Positions 38,857 to 50,938 are shown, numbered from the stretch's first letter. The stretch is 64,000 bases of DNA from Lasioglossum baleicum (GCF_051020765.1 NC_134935.1:11037579-11101578), one strand, 5' to 3'. Translations and numbers: made by a program. The notes: generated by a model from the letters alone, not told the origin.

Positions 38857-40294
38857 GCTGACACTTTACCGATATCCATTTTTCTCCGCTTGACCTTTCA
38901 TACTTCAACCTCTCAATGTCAATTAAACGAAAGAGGCAAGGCCTTAAAAAGGTCCTTCTCTTATATCTGGGAATAACGATAGACAGGCTTCCTATAGTAC
39001 CTCTGTTTCATACTTCGAGAAGAGCATTTCTTGAGAAAAGAATTTGGTAGAACCAAAACTATGTGGCACAACTTAAGCAATAAGTTGGCTGATGTAACAG
39101 AGATCTTTTGACAATGATGTCAAAATTGGCCAGGCATAGAAGTTTCTGTCAAACTCAACAGAGCTGGTAACAGCACAGAAATGCAATCATATTGGTCTTG
39201 TTCGTTCCAAAACTGTCAGATTGACATCAGCAAAAATTGACAGTGGACAACAGCGTTGCTCTGAAATTGAACTAATATTCTCTGTTCAGCCCAAAAAGAA
39301 CTGTTTGGATAATATGCCGATTAATGTGCATGGATCAAACAGAAGATTATTTAATCAAAATAAACACTATCATCGGCTTGACAGCCACATTTTGCGTGAA
39401 ATTCCAAAAGGAATTTGATATACATGAGTGGCAGTCGCTAGACACCCACCCACCCACGCACTGCCGCCTTCTGCAACGAGTTCTATTCCATCTCGAAGAA
39501 TCGGTTCATTGCGTTAATAACTGTCTTCGGAGCCGAACGCGTTATATTTTCCGCGAATTATCACAACTGGCCCGCGACTTCGCTTTCTAAACGCGAGATA
39601 TTCACGGACCAAACACGGGACGGTCGCTCTGTAGTGGAAAACACGGCTCGGCCGACACATGTGTTTCACTTCACCCACGAATGGTTTACGTGTCCACGGC
39701 AATCGAGCTTATTCGTTCGACGACCCTTCAGAACGTGCGTCCACCATCGTTTTCCTCGTGATTTTCGATGTTCCGACGTGAAAAAAAAAAAGAATTTCTC
39801 GCCTTCGTGTATCCTTCTTGTCGACAACACTGTGGCGGTTCACGGTCCGCGCGTTCCTCCGTTTCTCGGTCCAACTCCCACGATCAGTCTGCAATACTTC
39901 CTACAGAGTACGGAGTTACGTCGAACGCGTTATGGAAGTAGTATTCAGAAAATACAAACTCGTTTCGATTATTTTTTTTATTAGATGTCTTGATCGATAC
40001 CCGTCGAATGGATCAGAATCACAATGTAAACATTCGTGTTACCGTTGGTTTCGAATGCATTTCATTGCAGCATCTTTTCATGAGAAATCTAAGCAACTTT
40101 ATGTATTTGAAATTTGTTGAACCTGTACTGTAGATGTTTGTATTTTGCTCGCTTTCGATGGGCCAATAAGATTCGTGCCTTTTCGCACGGATGAAGTTTG
40201 GCGCGTAACGTTTTAGACTCTCCGTGTAATGTTTGCGTAAAATATTCGCGAAATTTAGTTGACGATTTTTTTTAGTATCCCTTATTTATTCTGA
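38857..40294. other. Head-to-head intergenic region, Hairless and TMEM179-like
   Basis: This is the shared upstream region of two divergent genes. Moderately GC-rich DNA at 39440-39900 probably carries 5' UTRs or promoters. Open frames there (39324-39590, 39634-39984) lack recognisable domains. Confidence 0.45.
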
Positions 40295-41441
40295 ATGGAA
40301 TTGTTAGAAGAATATCAGGTACTTATTGAACGTGATGCAGCTGAAATTTCCTGGTTATGGAAACTTCTACCAGCATTCTTTTACATTACAAGCGCGGTCA
40401 CTGGATACATTTGCAGTATTATGTTCTACGTAATATGGGTACCGACATAAGTTCGCATATTTTTTTTCTTCAAACATTTTTCATATAAATAGAATTTTTT
40501 ATTAAAAATTTTAAAGAATCACGCCTTTGGTGATAATTGTCCCCTTTGGGCGAATTCTGTTCTCGTGGTTCCTGTGGAATCAGAAGAGGATGACATATTT
40601 GATGAGATCAGTAGGAATTTGATTGATATAAATTGGTGGGATTATATTATTACCAATTATGATTACAAATATAAATGTAAAATATACTTTACAACTTGTT
40701 TCTTATCCTGTATATTTGGAACCATGGGGTTCACTATGTTTTTAATATGTGGGAAAGGTGGATATGATGTAGAAATGTAAGTAATTGCTTATTAATTGAT
40801 AACTGTAAATAACAACACAGAGACATGAATAACATATTTGTATAGATTTCAAGCTCCATGGAGGATTGTAGTTCCAGCAACAATTTTGAATGTAATATTT
40901 GTATTAATTACTACATATAGTGTTACAAATCTGGAGAAAGGGTATTTAATGTTCAGTCAGAACTTAAAAAGCATTTACATTCAAATGAATATTACTCGTG
41001 AAACACCAAAACCTATAAGGTATAGAAATTACTATAATGCATCAATTATTTAATCTCGAAAATATATATGTATATTTCAGTCAATGTGAAATTGTACAAG
41101 AATATTTGCAGTATCAGAGTAACTATGAATATGATCTATGTAAACTATTCCCTTGGCTGCAGGTTACCACCTTGGAAACATTATACATACATAATAATTT
41201 AATGTGAAACTCAATCCTATATTTAACATATATATTACATATTTTTAAGGTTCTTTCATATATAATGATGTGGAGCTGGCTTGGAGGATTGATGATATTA
41301 ATTTTCAGAATAATAACAATTAATGATTTCAAATTACTAAGGATTAGGATCTATGACGTTTCAAATGATCTTTTGTTAAATAAAACCAATAGAAATGGAC
41401 CAGAAGATAACAATATAACAAACAAAGAGAAAATAGAATAA
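40295..41441 (+). CDS. Four-helix membrane protein, TMEM179-like
   Basis: Five exons join in phase: 40295-40438, 40517-40776, 40846-41019, 41081-41162 and 41250-41441, giving about 283 residues. Four hydrophobic segments are visible: PAFFYITSAVTGYICSIMFY in exon 1, YFTTCFLSCIFGTMGFTMFL in exon 2, VVPATILNVIFVLITTYSVT in exon 3 and SWLGGLMILIFRII in exon 5. A GDNCPLWA segment after helix 1 resembles the G.C.L. segment that follows the first helix in vertebrate TMEM179/TMEM179B. The last 45 residues are polar, rich in Asn and Lys. The function of the family is not established. The start ATG gives a short polar N-terminus before helix 1. The gene is convergent with MAD2L1BP. The coding call is firm; the family call is tentative. 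Confidence 0.8.
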
Positions 41442-41846
41442 TTATGGGTATACTGAAAGCCATTTATTTGTATCTTACATATACTTGTATATGAACATTT
41501 TATGTTGTATGTATATGTACGAAAACGTATAAAACTAGAGATTATAAATTCAATTAAAATGCAACAAATGTAAAAATCAGATTATAAACTATTATTAATA
41601 TAATTATATATACTAACTTTTTTCAATAACTCTGCTTTAACACTGTTATGTGTTTGAGTCTTCCTATATTAGATAAAAGAATAAGTTGTGTACATACTTC
41701 ACGCTTTTAGCAAAAATTGTTGGCGAGATGTATGCAAACTATTGTTATAATCATTATATTTTTTAGATCATTACTTCTATAATCTCTGAATTGCTAAATT
41801 TTTTAATTATATAGTATTCCTTTGATTTCCTATAATACATTTATGG
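41442..41846. other. Tail-to-tail spacer (405 bp)
   Basis: AT-rich 3' UTR sequence of the TMEM179-like gene (+) and MAD2L1BP (-). Nothing else is visible. Confidence 0.6.
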
Positions 41847-42682
41847 TCATCTTATAAATTTAAATCCTTTAATTAGTTCTCTAGATTGATACCACTGGTA
41901 AGGAATATTTTCAATGTTCTCATTTGTATTGTTCAAGAATTCTTTGTCTTTATCTTTGTTATTATCGATCTCGGCCAATTCATTATAAATCTTTACTATA
42001 TGAATGCAGTTGCATTCCATATTTACATGGCTATTGTGGTGTAATTTAAATATAAAACATTTTGAATTCTTTACTGGGGCTGTATATTGTGGCTTAGGCA
42101 AAAAGAATTCAGACATTGAATTCCTATCGCTCTTTCGTACTAGTACAAAGGTGTTTGTGAGACTCATTGGTGAGGATATTGCGTCTTGAAATTCTGAACA
42201 CTCTAACATAGACCTAAAAATTGATTGTACATTATTTTAACAACACCAGAAATTAGAAGAGACCTGTTAAATAAATATGATTTTACTGACCTCATTAGAT
42301 TTAACAATGGTTTCCTAGATGCATGTTTGTATTCATAATGTTCCTGGCTATTCAGAATATCCGATGGAAGTTCCAGTCGAATATGCAGTTTTGGTGATAT
42401 TATGGTGGCACCAATGATTATAGCAATTTCTTTGATTTTGCAGTTATTAAGATGAAATTGTGAACTCAATTGTTCTGATGTATCTTTCAAAGATTTCAAT
42501 AATGTTTTTATGGAAGCTGAATTTCTATCCATTGGTTTCAGATTCGTTTGCAATTGAGTCAACGAATCATACGTAAATGGTATTTGTTGCTTTTGATACA
42601 AAATATACTTTAAAAGTTCGATCACTAATTTCACACAAGCGTCGGTTGTCAAAGGCTCGTCCAATTCTACATTAATATCCAT
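41847..42682 (-). CDS. MAD2L1BP: MAD2L1-binding protein, p31comet orthologue
   Basis: Two exons, 42291-42682 and 41847-42213, encode about 252 residues, against 274 in human. Near the N-terminus, ELLKYILYQKQQIPFTYDSL closely matches the human ELLKHIMYQRQQLPLPYEQL block. The C-terminus PYQWYQSRELIKGFKFIR matches the human WFQ..KGF ending, which in p31comet lies in the HORMA-like fold. In animals p31comet binds closed MAD2 and, with TRIP13, disassembles the mitotic checkpoint complex. The start ATG at 42682 directly precedes the conserved region. The gene is head-to-head with eIF4A3 across 682 bp. Confidence 0.9.
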
Positions 42683-43139
42683 TTTGACTTTTGGATCGCG
42701 CTTCTAAAACAAACCCGCGCATAACCTCTCTCAAACAAAACGGTTTCTCGAAATATTACTCTCTCAAATTTACGGAAACATTTTTGATTTTTATGACAAA
42801 AAATGTGTCGGTATATTATGGACAATATTAAGATAATATTATTTACGATTGCTTCTGTAATATAAATTCTGTTGCTTGCAAATTATTTACAAGTGCTTCG
42901 TATACTAATGAGAATCAGCCTTGTTCAGTCAAAAAGCTAAATACACATGTCACTATTTAAAGTCTCTATCGCAGTGCAACCACAACTATTTATATATGTA
43001 AAGAATGTTATGTTATCTGAGAAAAGTTCAGTTGTATTTTAATATTTTTAATGTATTGTTCAATTTTAATGAATCTATAGTATAATCATTGGGGTCAAAT
43101 TTTAATCGTTTGCGTCTTGCGTCATTGCGTCGTGTCGGC

Positions 43140-43297
43140 AGATAGGGGAAATTGAGGGGAATACAGTTACCCTCTCTTTGTCATTACCGGGTTCGTTACT
43201 ACGCAGACGCAGACGCAATGCGAATTGGGTGCTTGCATTTCGTCACGTGACCGGTCCGAAGCAAAAGCGTGGGATAAGGTAGAGTGGGAGACAATTT
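43140..43297 (-). promoter_or_regulatory. eIF4A3 upstream region containing GGTCACGTG repeat, copy B
   Basis: On the minus strand the order CCCACTCTACCTTATCCC, CCACGCTTTTGC, CCGGTCACGTGACG, GACAAAGAGAGGGTAAC and TCAATTTCCCCT repeats that of 9524-9700 and 49645-49808. It ends about 70 bp before the eIF4A3 start codon and about 460 bp from the MAD2L1BP start. CACGTGAC is a core E-box type site. A promoter role is inference from position only. Confidence 0.5.
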
Positions 43298-43364
43298 TTA
43301 ATTTGGCGTCGTTGCATGTGCGTCGTGGTGCGTCGTCTGTCGTACAGGTTAAAAACAGGCAAAA

Positions 43365-45112
43365 ATGGCGGAAGTAAAGTCACGTCGTGTCGCGCAAACA
43401 GAAGATTTATCAAATGTTGAGTTTGAAACCAGTGAAGATGTGGAGGTTATTCCCACGTTCGATAATATGGGACTCAGAGATGAGTTATTGCGAGGAATTT
43501 ATGCCTACGGTAACGTAATAATTCTAAATTCGTTGTAGTATGTAAATATAACCTATTCGTCCAGTTTCAGTTTTATTATTTCGATAAGTGTGTCATTAAT
43601 AGTTATCATTACACAATAGTAGTCATTAATATTCTCGAATTTTACTTGTAATCTAAAAATAATGTTTTTATTGTAGGTTTCGAGAAACCGTCTGCAATCC
43701 AGCAAAGATCCATCAAACCCATAATGAAAGGACGCGACGTGATCGCACAAGCTCAATCTGGTACAGGAAAGACAGCAACGTTTTCGATTGCTATATTACA
43801 ATCCTTGGATACGCAAGTTAGAGAAACGCAAGTATTGGTCCTTTCTCCTACAAGAGAATTGGCGACGCAGATACAGAAGGTTATCCTGGCATTAGGAGAT
43901 TTTATGAATGTTCAGTGTCATGCGTGTATTGGAGGTACAAATCTAGGAGAGGACATTAGAAAATTAGATTATGGCCAACATGTTGTATCTGGAACACCTG
44001 GCAGAGTATTTGGTAAATATATAAAATAGTTAACAAAGCAAATGTTATAAATAGACTGTGAACAAAATTATTGGAAAATTTAAAAAATTGAAGATGTCAA
44101 TATATGATTTCTTCTCTATTAATATCATTAAGGGAAGCAGATGCAGAAAATTTTTATTTTGCATAAAGATTCGCAGTCTAGTTATAAAGGTAGAATGAAC
44201 TTATAGTGAATTTTGTGGTATTTTCAGATATGATAAAAAGAAGGGTTCTCAGGACAAGAGCAATTAAGATGCTAGTTCTCGATGAATCAGACGAAATGTT
44301 AAACAAAGGTTTTAAAGAACAAATTTATGATGTATATAGATATTTGCCACCTGCAACACAAGTAGTATTAGTATCTGCCACATTACCACATGAGATCCTT
44401 GAAATGACAAGCAAATTCATGACAGATCCAGTTCGTATTTTAGTTAAACGGTAAGCCACAGCTTTCTACATTTAACAGAGAATTCTTATTTTACTAGTAT
44501 TAATCTATAATTTTTCTTCGCAGTGATGAATTGACATTGGAAGGAATAAAGCAGTTCTTCGTTGCTGTGGAAAGAGAAGAATGGAAATTTGATACATTAT
44601 GTGACTTGTATGATACATTGACAATAACACAGGCTGTAATTTTCTGTAATACGAAACGTAAAGTAGATTGGTTGACAGAGAAAATGAGGGAGGCTAATTT
44701 CACAGTGTGTTCTATGCATGGTGATATGCCTCAAAAGGAAAGAGACAATATTATGAAGGAGTTCAGATCTGGTCAAAGGTATGTTTACTAACATAAAATA
44801 AAATATTGGCATATAAATAAGATTTGGTATTGTACTTATAGTATTCTTTGATTTTACAGTCGTGTATTGATTACAACAGACGTCTGGGCAAGAGGAATAG
44901 ATGTACAACAAGTATCACTTGTAATCAATTATGACTTACCCAATAATCGTGAGTTGTACATTCATAGAATAGGTCGATCGGGTCGTTTTGGTAGAAAGGG
45001 TGTTTCTATCAATTTTGTCAAAACTGACGATATCAGGATTTTGCGAGATATTGAACAATATTATTCCACACAGATTGACGAAATGCCTATGAATGTAGCA
45101 GATTTAATATAA
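43365..45112 (+). CDS. eIF4A3: eIF4A3, exon-junction complex DEAD-box helicase
   Basis: Five exons are in phase: 43365-43509, 43677-44012, 44228-44450, 44524-44778 and 44860-45112, giving 403 residues (human 411). The ATG is followed by AEVKSRR. Motifs: Q motif FEKPSAIQQRSI, I AQSGTGKT, Ia PTRELATQ, Ib TPGRVF, II DESD, III SAT, IV VIFCNT, V RGIDVQQ and VI HRIGRSGRFG. The C-terminus EMPMNVADLI is that of eIF4A3. The protein clamps RNA upstream of exon junctions with Mago, Y14 and CASC3, and acts in splicing, localisation and nonsense-mediated decay. Motif II reads D-E-S-D instead of D-E-A-D; everything else fits a working ATPase. Identity with the human protein is high along the whole length. 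Confidence 0.97.
44053..44179. mobile_element. AGACTGC-family small TIR element in eIF4A3 intron 2
   Basis: The element starts AGACTGTGAACAAA and ends TGCATAAAGATTCGCAGTCT. Flanking TTATAA occurs on both sides (GTTATAAAT and AGTTATAAAG). It is about 127 bp and non-coding. Confidence 0.6.
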
Positions 45113-45958
45113 ACCATAGATCTAATAACTACTAATTAAGAATGTCAACAAAAACTTCAATTTCACTCTGTTTCGTTTCAATGCATTTCTTTGTTTACAG
45201 AAAGTAAATCTTATAAAAGTGACATTCTCAAAGGAGTATGCTACTTTTAAAGGTACATATATTCACACTTTTAGTTTTCAAAAGTAATATGTTAGATGTA
45301 ACATTTAAATAAACTTGATTGACTCTTTAGAGTATAATGTACCAATAAAAGCTTAAGGATAAAACAACGGTCGAATGTATAATTATAATTATTATTTGTA
45401 TTACAATGTTTATATTGTATTACTTGTATCTAACATAGCAAATAGAGTTAATAAAAAAAATTCACTACAGTATTTATTATTGCACTAGAGCAGACATGTA
45501 TTACAGAGAACAAATATACTTTCATAATTATACGCATGTTTTTTTCATTAAAGTAAAAATAGAAGTACGTTTGTTACTAAAAGCCCCCATACATACTACT
45601 GAACTGAAATAATCAATAACTGGTCTCCCAGTTTAGATGGCAGCAGAGCAGTGTTTTGATTTAACACTTTACAAACATAAATCGCGAATTCAATTACATA
45701 GAAAAATTCTACTTGCCTTTTAAAAAAAAATCTATTGTTTTTCAACATGAATTGCAAGTATAATACTGTGAAAAATCTTACACATTGTGCATATCAGAGT
45801 GTTTGATATGGCTGCAGAGTCAGTTCCAATATTTACTAATATAAGGGTAAAATGTGAATATAAAAACACATATTTTTATAAAATTGAATTCCTAAGTGGT
45901 GAATTGTAAGTGAAGTACAATGTGAAACAATCATTATACAGATAGAGATTGAGAAAAT
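45113..45958. other. eIF4A3 3' UTR and FRMD8 5' flank
   Basis: AATAAA-like signals are at about 45308 and 45345, on the eIF4A3 side. The remainder is AT-rich, with no reading frame of note, and should hold the FRMD8 promoter. Confidence 0.5.
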
Positions 45959-47657
45959 ATGGAAGCGCAGGAGGATTGTACTGTTCGAAGAGGACAGCCA
46001 ATTCGTCGTTATCAAAATGATTATAAAGCTGATGGGCACACATCGACCTGTAAGTAATAGCATTAATTAAATAAAAAAAAGTCATGTCAAATATAAATTA
46101 ATATTCGTTTGTCTAGCAATGATGGGAAATCAACCTCAGTATTTGAATGTAGGTAGACCTACTGTTCGAATAGCCGTATACTTGATGACTGGAATGTTTT
46201 TAACAATGGACATTGAACAAAATTTTACTACGCAACAAATTCTGGCAATAATACAATCTGAAGGAGAACTTGGATTAACAAGAGCTTCGTTGCTTATTGG
46301 CCAAACAGTGTTCGCTTTGTGGCTTTGTTCTTCCAGTTTAGAAGTTCAACTACGTCCAAATCACAAGCCTATAGAATTGGCTGCGAAATGGAATCGTTTA
46401 GTAAGAAAATACAGTTCTCAAAGTGAGGATTGTGACGAGGAACCTTTACTGTTTCTTCGAAGGAATGTGTTCCTTTCCAGAGCAGATGAAGAACAAATCA
46501 AAGAAGCTAAAGTATTGGAGTTATTGTATGCAGAAGCTAGAAATAATGTGTTACAAGGTAAAAATCTATATGGAAAATTTGTAACTGTCAGACAAATATA
46601 TAAAGATCATAAAAGAAACAAATTTTAGGCCGATACCCATGCGAAGGACAAGCACGATATGCTAGTTTGGGTGCACTTCAAGCAAGAATTGAGTTAGGTC
46701 CATACAATCCGCAAACGCACACACTAGCATTTTTCAGAAGACATCGTGGTAGATTTCTACCTCACCATTATACTTCTCCTAGCTTGTTATTAGGACTAGG
46801 TCTTGGACTAGGACTAGTGGGAGGGAAAGGAGCACCAGAGGCACGCTTGCTTGAACAGTACAAGCGGATACCTAATCACACAGGGACTAACGCGAATCCA
46901 AGAAAACTTATTCGAAAATATTTAGAGTTCTGTTGGAGTTTACCATGCTATGGTGCAGCGTTTTTTCAAGGACAGATTGAGCGTCCTGTGAGAGGTTTGG
47001 CGTCATGGATCACAAACCGCGATATGCAAGTTCTTATAGCCATTAATTCATCAGGAGTGTACATTGTGGATGATATGCAATGTGTAAGGAATTTTAATTC
47101 TTACAATACACGATTGAACTCACGAATTTCATATTAATTTTTGTTCAGAGTTTGCTATTGGGTCTGAAATATTCAGAACTCAGTTGGGAAATGGCAAAGC
47201 CTTCTGACGAAGGTAATTTGGACTGCCTGCCTTGTCTATTTCTACAGTTTCCGGTACGAGAGAATGGAGCTCGTGTTTATAAAATTCTACAAGTATTCTC
47301 AAGACAAGTATGATTTACCTTTTTCAAGTTGCAAGTTGTGTTTCAGGAGATAATGAATCTTATGATTATGTTTAGGCAATAATGATGGATACATTGATCT
47401 CTGGATTCGCTGAGGAACACCGTCGGCACGGGGCTAACGGGGACGTTGCAAATGTTGAACGTTTAACCGATCATTCAATAGGTTCAAACGCAGGCAGCTT
47501 CACAAACAAACTTAGCAAATTTACATTGGCCACCTTCGACGACGAAGGTACTGATGTAGGAGGTATTACATTTTATTAACAACTCCGTAATATTTATTAT
47601 TAAAAATGTATTTCAGGCCGTTGTATCGGACAAATGGGCTCTTGGTCTTTTCAATAA
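45959..47657 (+). CDS. FRMD8: FRMD8 / Bili, FERM-domain protein
   Basis: Six exons are in phase: 45959-46049, 46117-46557, 46629-47083, 47149-47307, 47376-47547 and 47617-47657, giving about 452 residues (human 464). Conserved FERM blocks include VFALWLCSSSLEVQLRPNH, FLRRNVFLSR, LLYAEARNNVLQGRYPC, GALQARIELGPY, FYG-like CYGAAFFQGQI, and LLGLKYSELSW with KILQVFSRQ. The last exon, joined through the donor at 47547, reads RCIGQMGSWSFQ. In mammals FRMD8 stabilises the iRhom-ADAM17 sheddase complex. In flies Bili restrains Wnt signalling by binding the Arrow/LRP6 co-receptor. The leader before the FERM domain is short and polar. The stop codon overlaps AATAAA, and the DRC7 stop is 29 bases further on, in the opposite direction. 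Confidence 0.94.
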
Positions 47658-47686
47658 ATATTTTTATTTGTATATTAATACTTGAA

Positions 47687-50600
47687 TTAACCATACCGAA
47701 GTACCGCTAGGTGCGGACTCTGTTCTAAGTGATTGAACAACATTTTGTATTTATCTGGAACTAAATATCTGTGACGATTTAGCTGGGTTTCCAAAGTTAT
47801 CATATCGAAGTTAATTTTGTTCATTTCTTCTAACATTTCTTCTTCCTCTTCGTGGGTGAATTCTTCGCCCTATGTAAAGAGTTTATATGAAATATTTGTT
47901 TATATAAAATCATTTCACAGGAAAAAATATGTTGTACTTGGAATAATAGTTTTTCCTGTAAACCCGTTAACTTTTTTGAGCATTGGTCAAATTTCCGTAA
48001 AATTTTATTTGCCCTCTGCACGAGTACTTGTTTATAATCGTTAAGACATTGGGCTCGTAATACATATGCCTGTTGCATAGATAATTCTTCTGGATTTCCC
48101 AATTGTGCTAAATATGGTTTCATATAATCCGCCGTGATTATCATGGATTTTTCGCTTTGCACGCGCGACCATTCACGCTGTGTACGACGAATAGAAAAAA
48201 TAAGTGAATGATAAAGTTAATAAAGCCATTTGATTTGATCGTTTTCGTACCATAACGTCAGTCATAGATTCTTCATCTCGGGTCGTGTTGAATATAGATA
48301 CTTGTAACTTAGGCGATAAATATTCATCATCTCTGATTTTTAGAAAGTTGGCCACTTCAACTTCAGCACCTCTGACAGACGTTACACATTGATCCTCTTC
48401 CTCAAGTTGCGTTTCCAGTTCGCAAAGTAATTCATAAGCTTTCTCGGGTTCATTGGAAGGCTATAAAAGAATCAGTAGAAGGAAATACATTTTCGCTAAA
48501 ATACGTTATTATGAAAGTTGTTAACACGACTGACATTATATCCTTGTGTCATGGATGGCTTAAATTTTAAACGATCCCCTCTTTCTGCGAGTGGCGGTTT
48601 TATATACATTCTAGTAGCTCTGGTATATTCTCCAGTTTCATAATGGTACAAGAGCCGTATTTCATTTTCGTCAATAGCAAACTCACGCCTTGCTATATTT
48701 TTGTGGGCCCTTATCGTTTCATCTCTATTATACTCTTCAATGATTTTCTGTAATTTAAATAATGTTCCATAGATCTCTTATATCTACTGTGATAGACGTA
48801 AAATTCTACTGTACCGATATGTGCCGATAATGGATGTCCTCAGGGTTGGGAATACCTTTTCCCAGTGAAAATTCCGCACACCTGTGTTCCAAGTCGTTAC
48901 AAACTCTGCCTTTACCACCGAATTCAATTAAAACGTATTTACCACCTACCTATAATGTAGAAAATCGTCACGATCGATGAAGTATTGCTTTATATATGTA
49001 GGGTGTATTTCCAATCGCGAAAGTCCATCGAGACGCGCAACATGATAGAATTCCAAAATACGTTCCGCGACCACTGTATTGGGACCATTTGAAAAATACC
49101 TATGTTCTGTAATTTTGATCATCAATGGATATAGAAGAAACTTAATCAATACATGCAAAAATATTTTTGAACTTCGAATGATACCTTTACATTGATCTGG
49201 CCGACCTCTTTGATAGAAATCAATCGCAGAATCATTAGTCAGATTTCTTCTACATTCTACAAGATTATCCGACCTGTTCGTGTAAATTTCTTGAATATCG
49301 ATAGCGTTTTGGTAAGAATTATCACTGTATTTAGTGATTCGCTGTATCAAACCGTCTACTTGCAGGTATGGCGTGTAAAGTTCATCCTTCGTTTTCTTGT
49401 AAAACATCGTTTTCATACCTTTTGGATATCGTCTCTCAAATTCTGAAACATTTCACTGCAATATATTAAAGGGGTAGACTCGCGTTTTCAGGATTGCACG
49501 GGTGCGGGATGCGCTTCCTCATTTCTCGATAATGCAACGCTCTCAAAAGTCCTATTTTTACGTTTACGAGGCGTAATTTGCATTATTCTGAAGCATAAAC
49601 CTGCGCATGGACTGTGGTAAGATGACAAGGTCCCCGGTGCAAGATTTGTGTCCCCACTATACCTTCCCCTTCTACGACGCTATTCCCCACGCTTACGCCG
49701 TGTTCCGGTCACGTGCCGCGTTTCGTCTCTGTCGTACATGTGTCCGGTACTGGCAGAGAGAGGGTAACTTTCTCCCTCAATTGCTGCTTCATCCCCTCAT
49801 CTGGCAACAATACTGCCAGGGACCTTCTTGTCCTCTCACCATTAGCTATTTTCATAAAGTTGTGACAGCTACATGCTGCCGAATAATACAGATTACGCCT
49901 CGTAAACGTAAAAATAGGAGTTTCGAAGGCCATTGCGGCCTAGATTGACCTTTTATCTAGCGCTTTTGACTACTGAAAAATCCCATCTTTGCATTATCGA
50001 GAAATTAGAAGGCCCTTCCCGCATCCTTGTAATCCTTGAAACGAATCTACCCCCTTGTCCACAGGAGGTACACACCTTCGGCGCTGATCTGTATTTCCTG
50101 CACATACGATATCGGCATATCCAGATGTTTCTCCTGCAATATAACAGAATCTTCATCGATGACCTCTCCTATTCCCCGCATTGTCCACGGTTCTCCAGGT
50201 AGTATGTGCTCCCATAGTTCCAGCTTCGTCAAATCCCATATTATGTTGGAGCAGGTTTCCGAGCGCGGTTGCAAGTTCACCCAATAATTTTGATCATTCC
50301 ATATACTTTCTACGCCTAAATACAGTCCATCTGTATTATTATATGTCGGATTATAAGGAACACCGGTGGAGGGCTCAATAAAAATTGGTCCAGAAAACTC
50401 TTGGTCCCTCAATCCCCCTAACTCTGGTAAAATTGCAACCCAAGCGTGTATTCTGTGTCCATAATATTTATCCGGTGGAGGCTGTTCCAATTCCTAACAT
50501 TCGAACTTACTATTAAAAAACAGATCTGGATTGGAAACGCATATAGTGTGAACGATTTACAGAAATTTCAATTACCTCGATTAGTCTTTGCTGCTCCTCT

Positions 50601-50938
50601 TCTTGTTGCCTTAACTTCTCTTGCAACCGTTTTTGTTCTTCTTCCTTTAATTCCCCTAAAAACTCACTTGTATATTCCACAGGTGGTTTCAATTGATATT
50701 TCGTAATTTCAACTTCTATCTTCGAAACACTACGTGCTGGTTGCGTTTCTGGTTGCCGCGTATAGGGATACGCGGTTCGCGTCAAGTCACACATAGTTTG
50801 CTCCCTGGATGCATAACCGCTTACCACGAACGCGTTGTACCCTTGGCCGAGTAGAAGGCTCGTCAGAAATGTTGCGCATTCGAAGCAATTACCATTCTGG
50901 AACTTTCCCATCCAAGTCGGCGAACGTAATTTGCTTGG
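47687..50938 (-). CDS. DRC7: DRC7 / lobo, dynein regulatory complex subunit 7 (5' incomplete, one frame break)
   Basis: Nine coding segments: 50576-50938, 50076-50493, 49185-49442, 48950-49106, 48815-48949, 48535-48747, 48251-48460, 47938-48177 and 47869-47687. The transglutaminase-like block is NGNCFECATFLTSLLLGQGY followed by FVVSGYAS. Then come a Glu/Gln coiled coil, RIHAWVAILPELGG, FIEPSTGVPYNP, YWVNLQP, YPKGMKTMFYKKT, ILEFYHVARLDGL and the C-terminal LNRHRYLVPDKYKML, all as in human DRC7 (874 residues). DRC7 is in the nexin-dynein linker of motile axonemes, so expression in sperm is expected. Segments 48950-49106 and 48815-48949 abut, but continue only with a one-base shift at TATAG/GTAGGT. 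The N-terminal ~190 residues of the family were not found upstream. Confidence 0.85.
49471..50053. mobile_element. Foldback-ended element in DRC7 intron, with GGTCACGTG copy C inside
   Basis: The ends GGGGTAGACTCGCGTTTTCA at the left and the complement GAAACGAATCTACCCCC at the right are inverted, as are TTCTCGATAATGCAA and TTGCATTATCGAGAA, and TTTACGTTTACGAGGC and GCCTCGTAAACGTAAA. The middle, 49645-49808, is the third copy of the GGTCACGTG repeat. A shortened relative is at 10955-11218. Confidence 0.65.

Noticed and set aside
47530..47580. FRMD8 ending in TDVGGITFY
   Set aside because: That reads through the donor at 47547. Splicing to 47617 gives RCIGQMGSWSFQ, a more plausible conserved ending.
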